Shown: positions 6,957 through 15,190 of the stretch, one piece after another
How positions within the stretch are numbered: the stretch's first letter is position 1
Layout of the letters: each line of letters opens with the position of its first letter
Assembly (NCBI GenBank): GCA_041158345.1
Contig: JBEBBO010000128.1
Coordinates: 1-16,857 of the forward strand
Direction: 5' to 3'
DNA from: UBA6136 sp041158345
Lineage (GTDB): Bacteria > Pseudomonadota > Gammaproteobacteria > Methylococcales > Methylococcaceae
DNA length: 16,857 nt
The notes under the pieces: model-generated
The model's database searches: none
The model's input: the letters and a program-made list of their open reading frames with translations, nothing else
What the model was told of the DNA's origin: nothing
Translations under genes and position numbers: made by a program

Positions 6957-9900
6957 TCAGCTCAGATCGATATCCAGTCGGTTGACCCCTGAAACCAAGG
7001 CTTCGCCCCAAAGCGCCGAATCGACCCTGGCACCGCCCAAGCGATAGGGATTCTCGACCCGCTCGAATTTCAAAGGCGTCCCGTTCAAGCGCAGCGCCAC
7101 AGGGCCGACACCCTGGGAACCCCGGTTATAGCGCACGTCAAAGCGGTGCCCACCGAGATCCAGCTCAATTCGCAACCCCGCCAAGGCCTTGGGAATCAAG
7201 GGGTCAACGCAGATCGCCTGACGGGTCACCCGTAATCCAAAGAGGGATTTCAGGATCAATCCGGAGGCAATACCCGCACCACTCGAATAGACTCGCCAGC
7301 CCCCTTCCAAGCTCACCCCGTCTTCACGGATGAGATCATATTTCTCATAGGCCTCGTAGCGATCGCGGAAGGTCGCATCGGAACTTGAGAAATAGCAATT
7401 GGCCTGACGGCTGGCAGCCGTTTTGACCAAATCCTTCACCCCAATGGGAATGGCCTTGGAAAGCGCTTCGAAGAAGGCCTCGGCATGACCAAACTGCCAG
7501 AGCGCCTCGGCATAGCGAAGGTGGGCATGCGTGTACATCAACCCGATTTCACGTCCGAAATACGTCGCCGTTTCGGCGCGCTGGAAGATCCGCATGGGTC
7601 CCCCTCGATAGACCATCGGCCGATCGAACAGCCTCGCCCCATCGGGACCCTTGAGGTGCGCTTCAATGAGATCAAAGTGCTGCTTGGCCTCCTCAGGCGT
7701 CAACATGTGGTTGATCACTGCATGGATCATCGGAAGCAAGCTGTAGCGAAGACCGGTTTTATGATCCAGCGGGTGCAACAGATAGGCCACAGCCTCGGGA
7801 TCCTCGAAATTGACGTAGCCCGGGATCACCCCATCGACCAGAAGATGCTTTCTAAAATCAGCCAGAATCTCTTTGGCTTCAATTTCCAGAAGACCGGCCA
7901 GCACGGACTCCCCAACGCCACCGAGCGCGGAGGCGAGACTGACCAGGACCTGATAGTGCAGGGTCACGGTCCAAGAACTGCACAAATGATCGCGGAGGGC
8001 AGGGTCCGCCGGTTGCAATGAATCATTCCAATCCCCGTGCCCATAGGCCTCAAGACGGGTTCCGGGGATCAGTCGCTCACCAATCAGACCCAAGGCACGA
8101 ATCAAATGGTCGTAAATCGGTAGCGACTCCTCCTCAGCCTCGTCCGAGGCAAAGAAAGGCACTCGCTCCTTGAGGAAAGACTGATCATCCGTGGCCTCAA
8201 GATATTGCGCCGTGGCCAAAAGTGGCCAGAAAATGATGTCGCCATGCGAATCATTCGGACGAATGTTGCGTTCGCGATGCAGGTACATGAACCACTGTGG
8301 CCAATCGCCGTTCGGATTTTGATTGCGGAACAGTTCCAACAGGAGCGCCCGAATCGGTTCGAACTGCCCGATCCCGAGGAGGTATTCAACCGGACCTTGA
8401 GCCACGTCGCGGGTCCCCCAGCCTCCCCCGGAGTACTGCTCAAGGCCCCGGGGCGCGAGGTAATGAATCAGGGCGTTGTGTGCGAACCAAGGCAGAATTT
8501 CAGCCATCTTCTGAAGCGTCGCATCGCTCTCTGGCGGCACGCTGAGCCCCGCAGTTGCCACCCGCCAGTAGCTATCGGCATCGGGCATTTGAACCGTCGC
8601 ATCGACCTCGATCAGTTTCCCCTCAATCTGAAGCCCCGACTGACGGGATGCCGCGGTGACCGCACAAATGAAGGGCTCGCTTCGGGACACGCCGTCAGGG
8701 AAAAGAAAGGCATCATCGCTGACCGTTTCAAAAACGGTGCCGGGCAATGGATCAATCTGGAAACTCCCTTCCGGGAAACGGCGGCCTACTTCACTGTCAG
8801 GTGTTGCGCCAACACGGATACCTGCGCCTTGACGCTCATAGACGGCGGGAACGGGTTGCGCCCCGTCATCGCCGTTCATCGCCACATGATGACTGAACAG
8901 GCAGCGTATCGGAGAGCCTTCTATCACATTGACTTCGAGGGTCAGGACATGGTTTTCCGTTGCCGCACGGCTCACCACCTCGATCAGACCGCCATCATGC
9001 TGATACAGCCAGCGGCAGGCCTCGGGGGCCATGCTGTAGGCAGAGGGCAAGCCCAGACGAATCCACCCGCGACCGGCATCGATAAAAATTCGAAGGCCAT
9101 GCGATTTGAATAGCCCAAGGTAGCTATGCGTCGTTGAAAGGAACCGATTGATGCTGACATGTCCTTGCGTCACCATGGAATGGAAAACGCCATTCATGTA
9201 GGTCGTCGAGGTCAGGACCGCTTCCTCTGTCTGGAACAGACCCCCGGTCCTCAGAATATGTCCGTGGGGCCTCAAGACAGCCTCTTCCTTGGCCTTGAGC
9301 ACGACATGCGTTCTCCGACCGGTAAAAAAGGACTGCAGGCCAGAATCCCCGTACTCCGCTTCGCGACGCTCGGCGCCAAAAAGCCTGTCGATCGTTCCCG
9401 CATCCAAGGCCGTCGCGTTGAGCGTCGGAGCCACTTCAAACAGCGATTGGGGGGGAAGGTCCGCCATCGAGAGTCTGGGGACGGGGGGCAACGACTCAAA
9501 AAATCCCACCGCCTGATCCACAATCCCAAGATCCGAGGGCGAAGTGGCTTCCGGATGATCCCATTCGATCCACCCATAAAAACCCGCGCTGGCGCCCTCA
9601 CCCGGTGCCAGGCAGGTGACCTGGTCCTGAATGCCGACGAGGGCATGCTCATGCTGCAAGAGGATGCCCGGCAAACCCTGCGTCAGACCCGGTGCGGGAA
9701 GGTCCCGACGCGTATCCAAGCCATGAAACTGCAGTGCATCCGTTGAGTAGCTTTGCGCATGACGCAAGGATCCGATCAATGACCAGGGGTAGCGCCCGCC
9801 CACAGCTTGGTTTTGCCGGCTTGCGACAACATAGCCCTTGCCCGGATGAGAGAGGGGCTCGTGATCAATGTACTGACTGACGTAATACTCATTCAGTCGA

Positions 9901-10316
9901 ATGGCGCCGTAGGGCGCGATGGCAAGATCCTGGGTATAGATCAGATCGTATTCAACCGGCTCGCCACTGCGGTTTTCAAGCTGAATTTGCCAACACCAGG
10001 CCGGACGATCGTCCGCCAGAACGAGTTGCAGCTGGTAACGGAGTCCCTCGAACTCCCCCTCCGCCGCAAAGTGATCTTGATGCATCCCAAAGCGACTGGG
10101 ACTGTTCGGTCCTAAAAGCGGCGTGACCCGGGGGGATTGGCTCCCGCATCGAAGAAAAAGATTTGCCGGTGCCCCTTCTATCTCATTTCCGGGAAAAAGA
10201 TTGATGACAATGTCCTTGTGGGCGAAGCGCCGGATCGTCCCGTTCCGGTTAATCTCGATCGAGAGCCCTTCGGCGTTCTCCATACGATAAGGCGGGACCT
10301 TTGGGTTCATGGACAT
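6957..10316 (-). CDS. GH94-family phosphorylase, probably 1,2-beta-oligoglucan phosphorylase-like
   Basis: A 1119-residue cytoplasmic protein with no signal peptide or membrane helix. GH94 enzymes cleave beta-glucosidic links with phosphate and invert configuration to give alpha-glucose 1-phosphate. The N-terminal half is beta-rich (large sandwich domains). From about residue 570 an (alpha/alpha)-barrel region follows, with GGWGTRDVAQGP, NGDWPQWF, the catalytic-site motif YGHGDWNDSLQP (Asp762 and Asp765), and YRGGPMRIFQRAETATYFGR plus YTHAHLRYAEAL. The single-module length near 1100 residues and the GDWNDSLQP and FQRAET segments suit 1,2-beta-oligoglucan phosphorylases better than cellobiose phosphorylases (about 800) or NdvB cyclases (about 2800). 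Substrate linkage is inference. GGAG at 10327-10324 is 7 nt before the ATG. A short candidate ORF ends 4 nt upstream. No sugar transporter or glucan synthase is adjacent. Confidence 0.8.
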   Translation of the reverse strand: MSMNPKVPPYRMENAEGLSIEINRNGTIRRFAHKDIVINLFPGNEIEGAPANLFLRCGSQSPRVTPLLGPNSPSRFGMHQDHFAAEGEFEGLRYQLQLVLADDRPAWCWQIQLENRSGEPVEYDLIYTQDLAIAPYGAIRLNEYYVSQYIDHEPLSHPGKGYVVASRQNQAVGGRYPWSLIGSLRHAQSYSTDALQFHGLDTRRDLPAPGLTQGLPGILLQHEHALVGIQDQVTCLAPGEGASAGFYGWIEWDHPEATSPSDLGIVDQAVGFFESLPPVPRLSMADLPPQSLFEVAPTLNATALDAGTIDRLFGAERREAEYGDSGLQSFFTGRRTHVVLKAKEEAVLRPHGHILRTGGLFQTEEAVLTSTTYMNGVFHSMVTQGHVSINRFLSTTHSYLGLFKSHGLRIFIDAGRGWIRLGLPSAYSMAPEACRWLYQHDGGLIEVVSRAATENHVLTLEVNVIEGSPIRCLFSHHVAMNGDDGAQPVPAVYERQGAGIRVGATPDSEVGRRFPEGSFQIDPLPGTVFETVSDDAFLFPDGVSRSEPFICAVTAASRQSGLQIEGKLIEVDATVQMPDADSYWRVATAGLSVPPESDATLQKMAEILPWFAHNALIHYLAPRGLEQYSGGGWGTRDVAQGPVEYLLGIGQFEPIRALLLELFRNQNPNGDWPQWFMYLHRERNIRPNDSHGDIIFWPLLATAQYLEATDDQSFLKERVPFFASDEAEEESLPIYDHLIRALGLIGERLIPGTRLEAYGHGDWNDSLQPADPALRDHLCSSWTVTLHYQVLVSLASALGGVGESVLAGLLEIEAKEILADFRKHLLVDGVIPGYVNFEDPEAVAYLLHPLDHKTGLRYSLLPMIHAVINHMLTPEEAKQHFDLIEAHLKGPDGARLFDRPMVYRGGPMRIFQRAETATYFGREIGLMYTHAHLRYAEALWQFGHAEAFFEALSKAIPIGVKDLVKTAASRQANCYFSSSDATFRDRYEAYEKYDLIREDGVSLEGGWRVYSSGAGIASGLILKSLFGLRVTRQAICVDPLIPKALAGLRIELDLGGHRFDVRYNRGSQGVGPVALRLNGTPLKFERVENPYRLGGARVDSALWGEALVSGVNRLDIDLS

Positions 10317-10320
10317 GGTC

Positions 10321-10458
10321 TTACTCCGGGGGGCTTTGGAACCCTGTTAAATCGATGGCACGAATCAGCGAGGCAAAACGTCCGAACAAATCATCACCGT
10401 TTGTTCTCCGGCCGGCGCCCCCCCTTGAGGAGGCCACCCAGCCAAGGCGTGGGGCCAT
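10321..10458 (-). CDS. Possible small ORF upstream of the GH94 gene
   Basis: A 45-codon frame starting at ATG 10458 (an adjacent ATG at 10461 is also in frame). GAGGG at 10469-10465 lies 6 nt upstream of the 10458 start. The product begins MAPRLGWVASS and ends GRFASLIRAIDLTGFQSPPE; it matches nothing I know. Its TAA (10323-10321) is 4 nt before the GH94 ATG, and the GH94 Shine-Dalgarno lies in its last codons, so translational coupling is possible. Alternatives are a chance ORF or a leader peptide. Confidence 0.33.
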   Translation of the reverse strand: MAPRLGWVASSRGGAGRRTNGDDLFGRFASLIRAIDLTGFQSPPE

Positions 10459-10480
10459 CATAAACCCTCTTTCTGCGCGC

Positions 10481-10492
10481 CAACCATGGTTG
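10481..10492. repeat. 12-bp perfect palindrome
   Basis: CAACCATGGTTG is a perfect inverted repeat in the 287-nt gap between engB and the GH94 gene, about 20 nt upstream of the candidate small ORF on the minus strand. It could be an operator for a dimeric regulator. A single copy of this length may also be chance. Confidence 0.3.
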
Positions 10493-10531
10493 TCGGTAAA
10501 GTTTTTTTGCTTCAAGAAAAGAAACTCACAG

Positions 10532-10550
10532 GACCGACTTTTAATCGGTC
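10532..10550 (-). terminator. Weak hairpin downstream of engB
   Basis: GACCGA (10532-10537) pairs with TCGGTC (10545-10550) around a 7-nt loop, 54 nt past the engB stop. On the minus strand it is followed by GTTTCTTTTCTT, but the T-rich run begins several bases after the stem. With only six pairs it may be a weak terminator or have no function. The rest of the 10317-10603 gap holds the small ORF and palindrome described separately. Confidence 0.3.
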
Positions 10551-10603
10551 ACCCGGTTCGTCAGTTCGCATGACCTGATAGTTCCCGGAGCGAACCCTAG
10601 CAC

Positions 10604-11215
10604 TTAGGACTGATTGAGCTCAAACCATTGATCTAAAACGCGGTGCGCTTCCTCGATGCCCTGATTTTTGAGTGAAGAGAACACCGCCACGCTGACAGGA
10701 ATTGCGGTCCTCTGTTTAAGCGCGTTGATCACCCGTTGCCGCGTATCCAGCGCCCCACCCCGACTGAGTTTATCCGCCTTGGTCAAGGTCACATGGACCG
10801 GGAGATTGAAGTGCTGACACCAGTCAATCATCCGAAGATCAAAGTCGGTCAGCGGGTGGCGGATATCCATGATGAGGAAAACCCCCTTTAAAGACTGCCT
10901 TCGACTCAAAAATCCCTCGATCATGGCGCCCCAGGATTTTTGGATCGCCTCCGGCACCTTGGCATAGCCGTAGCCGGGAAGATCCACAATCCGGCGCGTG
11001 CCATCGAGATCGAAAAAGTTAAGGAGCTGGGTCCGCCCCGGCGTCTTGCTGACCCGAGCCAGGTTTCTCTGCTGGGTTAACGTATTGATGGCGCTGGACT
11101 TTCCCGCATTTGAACGACCCGCAAAGGCCACTTCCGCACCGATATCGGGCGGCGCATTTTCAACTCGCGGGGCGCTGGTCAGGAACTGGGCCTGATGATA
11201 GAGGGGATTCAACAC
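10604..11215 (-). CDS. engB: Ribosome-biogenesis GTP-binding protein EngB (YihA/YsxC)
   Basis: A 203-residue cytoplasmic GTPase needed for assembly of the large ribosomal subunit. Motifs are complete: G1 GRSNAGKSS (33-41), switch I TPGRTQLLNFF with Thr58, G3 DLPGYGYAK (78-86), G4 TKAD (145-148), and a G5-like VFSSLKNQG near the C-terminus. The start is GTG at 11215, with GAGG placed 6 nt upstream. The gene is divergent from cytochrome c4, an arrangement seen in several gammaproteobacteria such as pseudomonads. It is transcribed towards the GH94 gene, with a 287-nt gap between them, so co-transcription is possible but not indicated. Confidence 0.96.
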   Translation of the reverse strand: MLNPLYHQAQFLTSAPRVENAPPDIGAEVAFAGRSNAGKSSAINTLTQQRNLARVSKTPGRTQLLNFFDLDGTRRIVDLPGYGYAKVPEAIQKSWGAMIEGFLSRRQSLKGVFLIMDIRHPLTDFDLRMIDWCQHFNLPVHVTLTKADKLSRGGALDTRQRVINALKQRTAIPVSVAVFSSLKNQGIEEAHRVLDQWFELNQS

Positions 11216-11248
11216 GGGAGACCTCGAAGGTGGACATCACGCCCCGGC

Positions 11249-11276
11249 TTCTTGCCGGAGGACAATCTTGTATACT
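11249..11276 (+). promoter_or_regulatory. Candidate promoter for cytochrome c4-dsbA
   Basis: TATACT at 11271-11276 is a good -10 match about 105 nt before the cytochrome c4 ATG. The best -35 at 16-nt spacing, TTCTTG (11249-11254), is poor. A CCGGC-TTCTT-GCCGG inverted repeat (11244-11258) overlaps the -35 position and could be a regulator site or a hairpin. Confidence 0.38.
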
Positions 11277-11369
11277 TTTGCGACTCGGCGGGTAACCGCC
11301 TCTCGGCGTAGAGTCTACCTCCAATTCACGATAGCCTCGCCGACCCCGCTGCAATCAAACAAGAATACT

Positions 11370-11374
11370 GAGGA
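11370..11374 (+). promoter_or_regulatory. Shine-Dalgarno GAGGA for cytochrome c4
   Basis: GAGGA at 11370-11374 lies 7 nt before the ATG at 11382. It selects this start over the in-frame ATG at 11268, which would put 38 non-signal-like residues before the signal peptide. Confidence 0.65.
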
Positions 11375-11381
11375 ATCAGGA

Positions 11382-11981
11382 ATGAGCATCATGAAGTGCC
11401 TGGCCACCATCGCTTTGTTGGGTTCAGCATCCCTCTCGCTGGCTGCCGGCAACCCGGAAGCCGGGGAAGAACAAGCGGGCTTGTGTGCCGGCTGTCACGG
11501 GGATGATGGCAATGCAGCCGCCCCCATCTTTCCTAAACTGGCAGGGCAGCACGCGAGCTTCCTGGTGAAACAGTTGCATGACTTCCGATCCCAGAAACGG
11601 GTCGAACCGACCATGAATGCCATGGCTGAACCGCTGACGGATCAGGACATTCAGGATCTGGCTGCATTCTACGCCAGCAAGAAAATCACCCCGGAAGAGG
11701 CGGCGCCCAACAAAGCGGGTGAAAATCTCTACAAGGCGGGAAATCCCACGACGGGTGTGCCCGCCTGTACCGGTTGCCATGGTCCCAAGGGCCGCGGGAA
11801 CCCCTCGGCAGGTTTCCCCTCGCTACATGGTCAATATGCCGCTTACCTTGAAAAAACCTTGCACGATTTCAAGAACGGCGAGCGCGCCAATGACCCGAAT
11901 GCGGTCATGCGCCAGGTTGCCAAGCACATGAGTGATGAGGAGATTGCGGCGGTTTCGGACTACGCCTCAACCCTCAAGTAA
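11382..11981 (+). CDS. Cytochrome c4, dihaem
   Basis: A 199-residue exported dihaem electron carrier of the periplasm, usually passing electrons to terminal oxidases such as cbb3 in gammaproteobacteria. A signal peptide (MSIMKCLATIALLGSASLSL, cut near AA|GNPEAG) precedes two homologous halves. Each has a haem-binding C-x-x-C-H: C35AGCH39 and C129TGCH133. Methionines in PTMNAMAE (78, 81) and NAVMRQVAKHM (176, 183) are the candidate distal ligands. Each half repeats the pattern FPKLAGQHASFL / FPSLHGQYAAYL followed by LHDF and a basic loop, the expected tandem duplication. The length matches the family. dsbA starts 35 nt downstream on the same strand, a common pairing. Confidence 0.95.
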   Translation: MSIMKCLATIALLGSASLSLAAGNPEAGEEQAGLCAGCHGDDGNAAAPIFPKLAGQHASFLVKQLHDFRSQKRVEPTMNAMAEPLTDQDIQDLAAFYASKKITPEEAAPNKAGENLYKAGNPTTGVPACTGCHGPKGRGNPSAGFPSLHGQYAAYLEKTLHDFKNGERANDPNAVMRQVAKHMSDEEIAAVSDYASTLK

Positions 11982-12004
11982 CGCCCCGACATTCGAATCG
12001 TAAT

Positions 12005-12009
12005 AAGGA
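12005..12009 (+). promoter_or_regulatory. Shine-Dalgarno AAGGA deciding the dsbA start
   Basis: AAGGA is 1 nt from the ATG at 12011 but 7 nt from the ATG at 12017. The second ATG is thus the likely start, giving an N-terminus MTKLLTGFLSL. Confidence 0.65.
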
Positions 12010-12016
12010 CATGAGC

Positions 12017-12658
12017 ATGACCAAGCTATTGACTGGTTTTCTTTCACTGATCGCCCTGAGCTTCATTGGATTCCAGGCGCCCGTTCTGGCCGAAGAATTC
12101 AAGGCCGGGACTGACTATGATCTCGTCAATCCGCCTCAGCCCACTCAAGACCCCAAGAAAGTCGAGGTGCTGGAATTTTTCTGGTACGGCTGCCCCCATT
12201 GTCTCGACTTTGAACCGGACCTGAATGCCTGGCTGAAGACCAAACCCCAAAACGTTCAGTTCATCCGCCAACCTGCCGTTTTCAATGAGCAGTGGGCTGC
12301 GCATGCCAAGGCCTTCTATACGGCGGAGGCGTTGGGCGTTGAGGACAAATTGCACGCCGACTTCTTTGATGCCATTCAGCACAAGAAGGAAAAACTCATG
12401 ACGGAAGAGGATCAGGCCAAGTTCTTTGTCGCCCACGGCGTTGATGAGGCGGCCTTCCATCAGGCCTACAAATCTTTTGCTGTCGACTCCAAGATGCGGA
12501 TTGCTGCGGTCCTGGGTGCCAAGTACGGCATCACCGGGACGCCGTCGATTGTGGTCAACGGCAAGTTTGTCGTGAGCCCGGGGAAGTCCAAGTCCTTCTC
12601 CCGGATGATCGAGATCACGAACGCCCTGATCGCTCAGGAATCATCCAAGAAAAAATAA
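12017..12658 (+). CDS. dsbA: Thiol:disulfide interchange protein DsbA
   Basis: A periplasmic dithiol oxidase that forms disulfides in exported proteins and is itself reoxidised by DsbB. From the ATG at 12017 it has 213 residues: a signal peptide of about 25 residues (cut near VLA|EEF), then FFWYGCPHCLDF with active-site C59-P-H-C62, the usual DsbA dipeptide, a helical insert, and GITGTPSIVVNGKF with the cis-proline loop. Size and motifs are standard. It follows cytochrome c4 by 35 nt and probably shares its transcript. Its stop is 1 nt from the stop of the convergent ABC ATPase gene, with no terminator between them, so read-through antisense RNA is likely. Confidence 0.95.
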   Translation: MTKLLTGFLSLIALSFIGFQAPVLAEEFKAGTDYDLVNPPQPTQDPKKVEVLEFFWYGCPHCLDFEPDLNAWLKTKPQNVQFIRQPAVFNEQWAAHAKAFYTAEALGVEDKLHADFFDAIQHKKEKLMTEEDQAKFFVAHGVDEAAFHQAYKSFAVDSKMRIAAVLGAKYGITGTPSIVVNGKFVVSPGKSKSFSRMIEITNALIAQESSKKK

Positions 12659-12659
12659 T

Positions 12660-13865
12660 CTAGCGCGCGGGGGTCAGTGTTCCGTCCAATCGGAAAAGCC
12701 CCCGCTCTGAACGAAGGCCGTCTTCGCTGACGGCCAGTTCAAGAACCTCTCTCAGATAGCCCAGCCAAGCCCTTTCGGCTTGAATCCCCGCCGCCAGACG
12801 ATAACGACCGGGCGCAAGGCCCAGGTGGGGTATTTCAAAGCGCCCCCCCCCTTCACCCACGCCGCCCACAAGGGCCACCTCGGACGAAGCCAGAAGCAAG
12901 CCTGAGGGACTCCAGAACTGAAAGACCAACACGGCATTCCCGGGCCAGGCATTTGGGTCCAGGGACAACCCCAGCGCAGCGCCACTGGAAATCTTGACCA
13001 CCTCGCTTTGCTGCCCATCGGCCCAGGAGATGCTGCTGAGGACTCCCGAAGGATCGAAGTCTTCCGGCATCTCAGGCGCCATTCCCATGGGCTTGAGGTT
13101 GCGATCAAGAAATCCGGACGCTTCGTAATACCGTCTGAACATGGCATCCGTTTCGCCGACTCCGAGCGCCTCCCCCTCAAACAGCAGCAGGCAACGATCG
13201 GCGATCTGCCGGACATTCATTTCAGAGTGCGAAACAAAAAGGATGGTGGTCCCCGCCCGTTTGAGCTCTTCCAAACGCTCGAGACAGCGGATCTGGAAAG
13301 CCATATCCCCGACGGCCAAAACCTCATCGATCAAGAGGAGGTCCATGGGTACAGCGGTTGCGATGGCAAATTCCAGTCGCGCGTACATCCCATCCGAGTA
13401 CTGGCGAACCGGCACATCGAGATTCTCCCTCAAGCCCGAGAAGGCGAGGATCGGCTCGACCAGCGCATCGGTCTTTTGGATATCAAACCCAAATTCCTGG
13501 CATTTGGTATAGATGTTTTCACGACCGGTCAGCATGGGCTGCAGCCCACCGCCAAGACGGATCAGAGGCATCATGTTGCCCTGACGCAAAACGCGGCCGG
13601 CATCCGGCCGGACATCCCCATTGATGATGCGAAGTAGCGTGCTCTTTCCCGCCCCGTTGGGTCCGATCACCCCGATACACTCGCCGCGGCGCGCCTCCAG
13701 GGACAGATCGCGCAACGCCCAAAATTCCGCTTCGCGTAGACGCGACGAATCGGCTTTCCCCAAAAGACGCGCCCCAAAGTCCAATAGTCCGTTCGTCAGC
13801 GTCCGACTGGGCGAACGATTGAACTTCTTGGCCAAGCCCTCAATCCGGAGCACGATAGGGGTCAC
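12660..13865 (-). CDS. Wzt-type polysaccharide ABC transporter ATPase, orphan
   Basis: A 401-residue cytoplasmic ATPase of the Wzt/TagH/KpsT group that energises export of surface polysaccharide with a Wzm-type permease. ABC motifs: Walker A GPNGAGKST (68-76), GGGLQPMLTGRENIY (105-119), signature QYSDGMYARLEFA (155-167), Walker B LLLIDE (176-181), and H-loop His203. The segment before the ATPase core, with FWALRDLSLEARRGE, is typical of the group. Residues from about 260 form a beta-rich extension resembling the Wzt C-terminal domain that in some systems recognises the O-antigen end. The start is GTG at 13865, with AGGG about 8 nt upstream. hemY ends 32 nt before it. No permease or glycosyltransferase gene flanks it, so the transported glycan is unknown. 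Confidence 0.87.
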   Translation of the reverse strand: MTPIVLRIEGLAKKFNRSPSRTLTNGLLDFGARLLGKADSSRLREAEFWALRDLSLEARRGECIGVIGPNGAGKSTLLRIINGDVRPDAGRVLRQGNMMPLIRLGGGLQPMLTGRENIYTKCQEFGFDIQKTDALVEPILAFSGLRENLDVPVRQYSDGMYARLEFAIATAVPMDLLLIDEVLAVGDMAFQIRCLERLEELKRAGTTILFVSHSEMNVRQIADRCLLLFEGEALGVGETDAMFRRYYEASGFLDRNLKPMGMAPEMPEDFDPSGVLSSISWADGQQSEVVKISSGAALGLSLDPNAWPGNAVLVFQFWSPSGLLLASSEVALVGGVGEGGGRFEIPHLGLAPGRYRLAAGIQAERAWLGYLREVLELAVSEDGLRSERGLFRLDGTLTPAR

Positions 13866-13897
13866 GGCAAGGCCCTGATCTCAGTTCAAGGCGCAGA

Positions 13898-15190
13898 TTA
13901 GCCCGGATGCCCTTCTGGCACGGGTGCGGCGACAGCGGCAGGCGCCAAAAGCTCCAGTGCCCGCTCGACCGCTTCAGGCTCGAACGCTTCGCCATGCGCC
14001 AGCCTTAAACCCTGCCGATACAAACGGCTGGCCCCGACCTCATCCCGACGACTGTAGAGGACATCACCCAGGATCTTCAGGGCCTCTGGCAACGGCTGGA
14101 GACTCAGACTCGTTCTGGCAAATTCAATGGCGCGGGCTTCCTGCCCCGCCTTGACCGCGAGGCGCGCGAGAAGGGCAAACAGCGCCGGATCCTCGCGGTG
14201 GGGACCCAGCCACTCCTGCACATGCTGCAATTGCTTTTGCGGGTCCTCAGCCTCAATACGGCCATAGAGCGCCAACATCTCAGGCGTCCATTCGCGACCC
14301 AGCGCGAGGCGCAACGGTTCCTCCACTTCCTGCCCAACGCCCGCATCAATCATGCCGCGACAATAGACACCGACCACCGCCTCTTGAAGCTGGACGTGCT
14401 GGGGAACCCATCGCCAGACCTCACGGATCAGCGAGGCATCTTTCGTCGAGGCGCGCTTCTCCAGCAAGCTGCGATAGATTTGAACTTCAAGGGCTCTCAG
14501 ATCCGATTCGGGATAGAGCTTCGCTTCTCTCAAGGCGGGAATCAAATAATGCAGGGCCTCTTCATCCCGCGTTCTCTCATAGCCTTCGCGCAGCATACGA
14601 AGCACCAGGGGGTGGTTGGGGTGCGTTCGATTGATTTCATTGAGCGATTCCAGCGCCTCGTCATCCTCATGCGTTTCCAGCAAAAGATCGGCTCTGAGAA
14701 GATGGACGGCGAGGTCCACTTGCGCGGCCTCCTTCCGAGCACGGGCAAGGTAATCCTCGCGTTGCTCCGGCGCACCCCGAATGTGGGCAGCCCGCGCGGC
14801 AACAAGATAATTGATCAGGGGCAGTGTGCTGTCCGAAGCGTGGCGGATTAAGGTCCGTTCTGCGCGCTCCCACTTCCCTTCAATGGTCTCAATGTATCCC
14901 TGCGTCAGGGCCTCCTCCGAGCGTTTCATCCTTTGCGCCAGATTGCGCCGCTTGATCGTCTCCGGCAGACGTGCCGCCCGCCACGTGAAGAGAATGCTGA
15001 GGTTGAGGCCCACAAAGAGCACCGCCACAAACAGCATGATCACATAAAGTGAGGTCTCAAGAACCCAGTCCCCCAATCCGATGATGACGTATCCCGCCTG
15101 ACCTGACGCGGAGAGATGCTGATAGATGCCGACCAGGATCCCGAGGATCAGGAAAAATGCGGCCAGCGAAAAGACAATCCTCCGCCTCAT
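13898..15190 (-). CDS. hemY: HemY-like inner-membrane TPR protein
   Basis: A 430-residue protein with two N-terminal membrane helices (about 7-25 and 45-69) joined by a short periplasmic stretch, then a basic RAARLPETIKRRNLAQRMKR segment and a long helical region of TPR-like repeats (for example LLLETHEDDEALESLNE, about 167-183). The E. coli-type HemY of proteobacteria has this architecture. It is coded beside hemX and the tetrapyrrole genes, and its exact role is unsettled. It is unrelated to the Bacillus protoporphyrinogen oxidase also named HemY. Its ATG overlaps the hemX stop (ATGA at 15187-15190), so the pair is co-translated. The C-terminus is Ala/Val/Pro-rich. Confidence 0.88.
   Translation of the reverse strand: MRRRIVFSLAAFFLILGILVGIYQHLSASGQAGYVIIGLGDWVLETSLYVIMLFVAVLFVGLNLSILFTWRAARLPETIKRRNLAQRMKRSEEALTQGYIETIEGKWERAERTLIRHASDSTLPLINYLVAARAAHIRGAPEQREDYLARARKEAAQVDLAVHLLRADLLLETHEDDEALESLNEINRTHPNHPLVLRMLREGYERTRDEEALHYLIPALREAKLYPESDLRALEVQIYRSLLEKRASTKDASLIREVWRWVPQHVQLQEAVVGVYCRGMIDAGVGQEVEEPLRLALGREWTPEMLALYGRIEAEDPQKQLQHVQEWLGPHREDPALFALLARLAVKAGQEARAIEFARTSLSLQPLPEALKILGDVLYSRRDEVGASRLYRQGLRLAHGEAFEPEAVERALELLAPAAVAAPVPEGHPG

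Noticed and set aside
8205..9113. 302-codon plus-strand ORF, and others at 7485-8021 and 9159-9746
   Set aside because: They lie antisense within the GH94 gene, whose motifs run without a break through the region. The antisense products are rich in Arg, His, Pro and Gly and show no family features.
11268..11381. N-terminal extension of cytochrome c4
   Set aside because: It would bury the signal peptide after 38 unrelated residues and overlap the candidate -10 box. The ATG at 11382 has a good Shine-Dalgarno.
13008..13637. 209-codon plus-strand ORF
   Set aside because: It is antisense to the ABC ATPase, with Walker A, signature and Walker B on the other strand.
14198..14851. 217-codon plus-strand ORF
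   Set aside because: It is antisense to hemY and has no recognisable domain.
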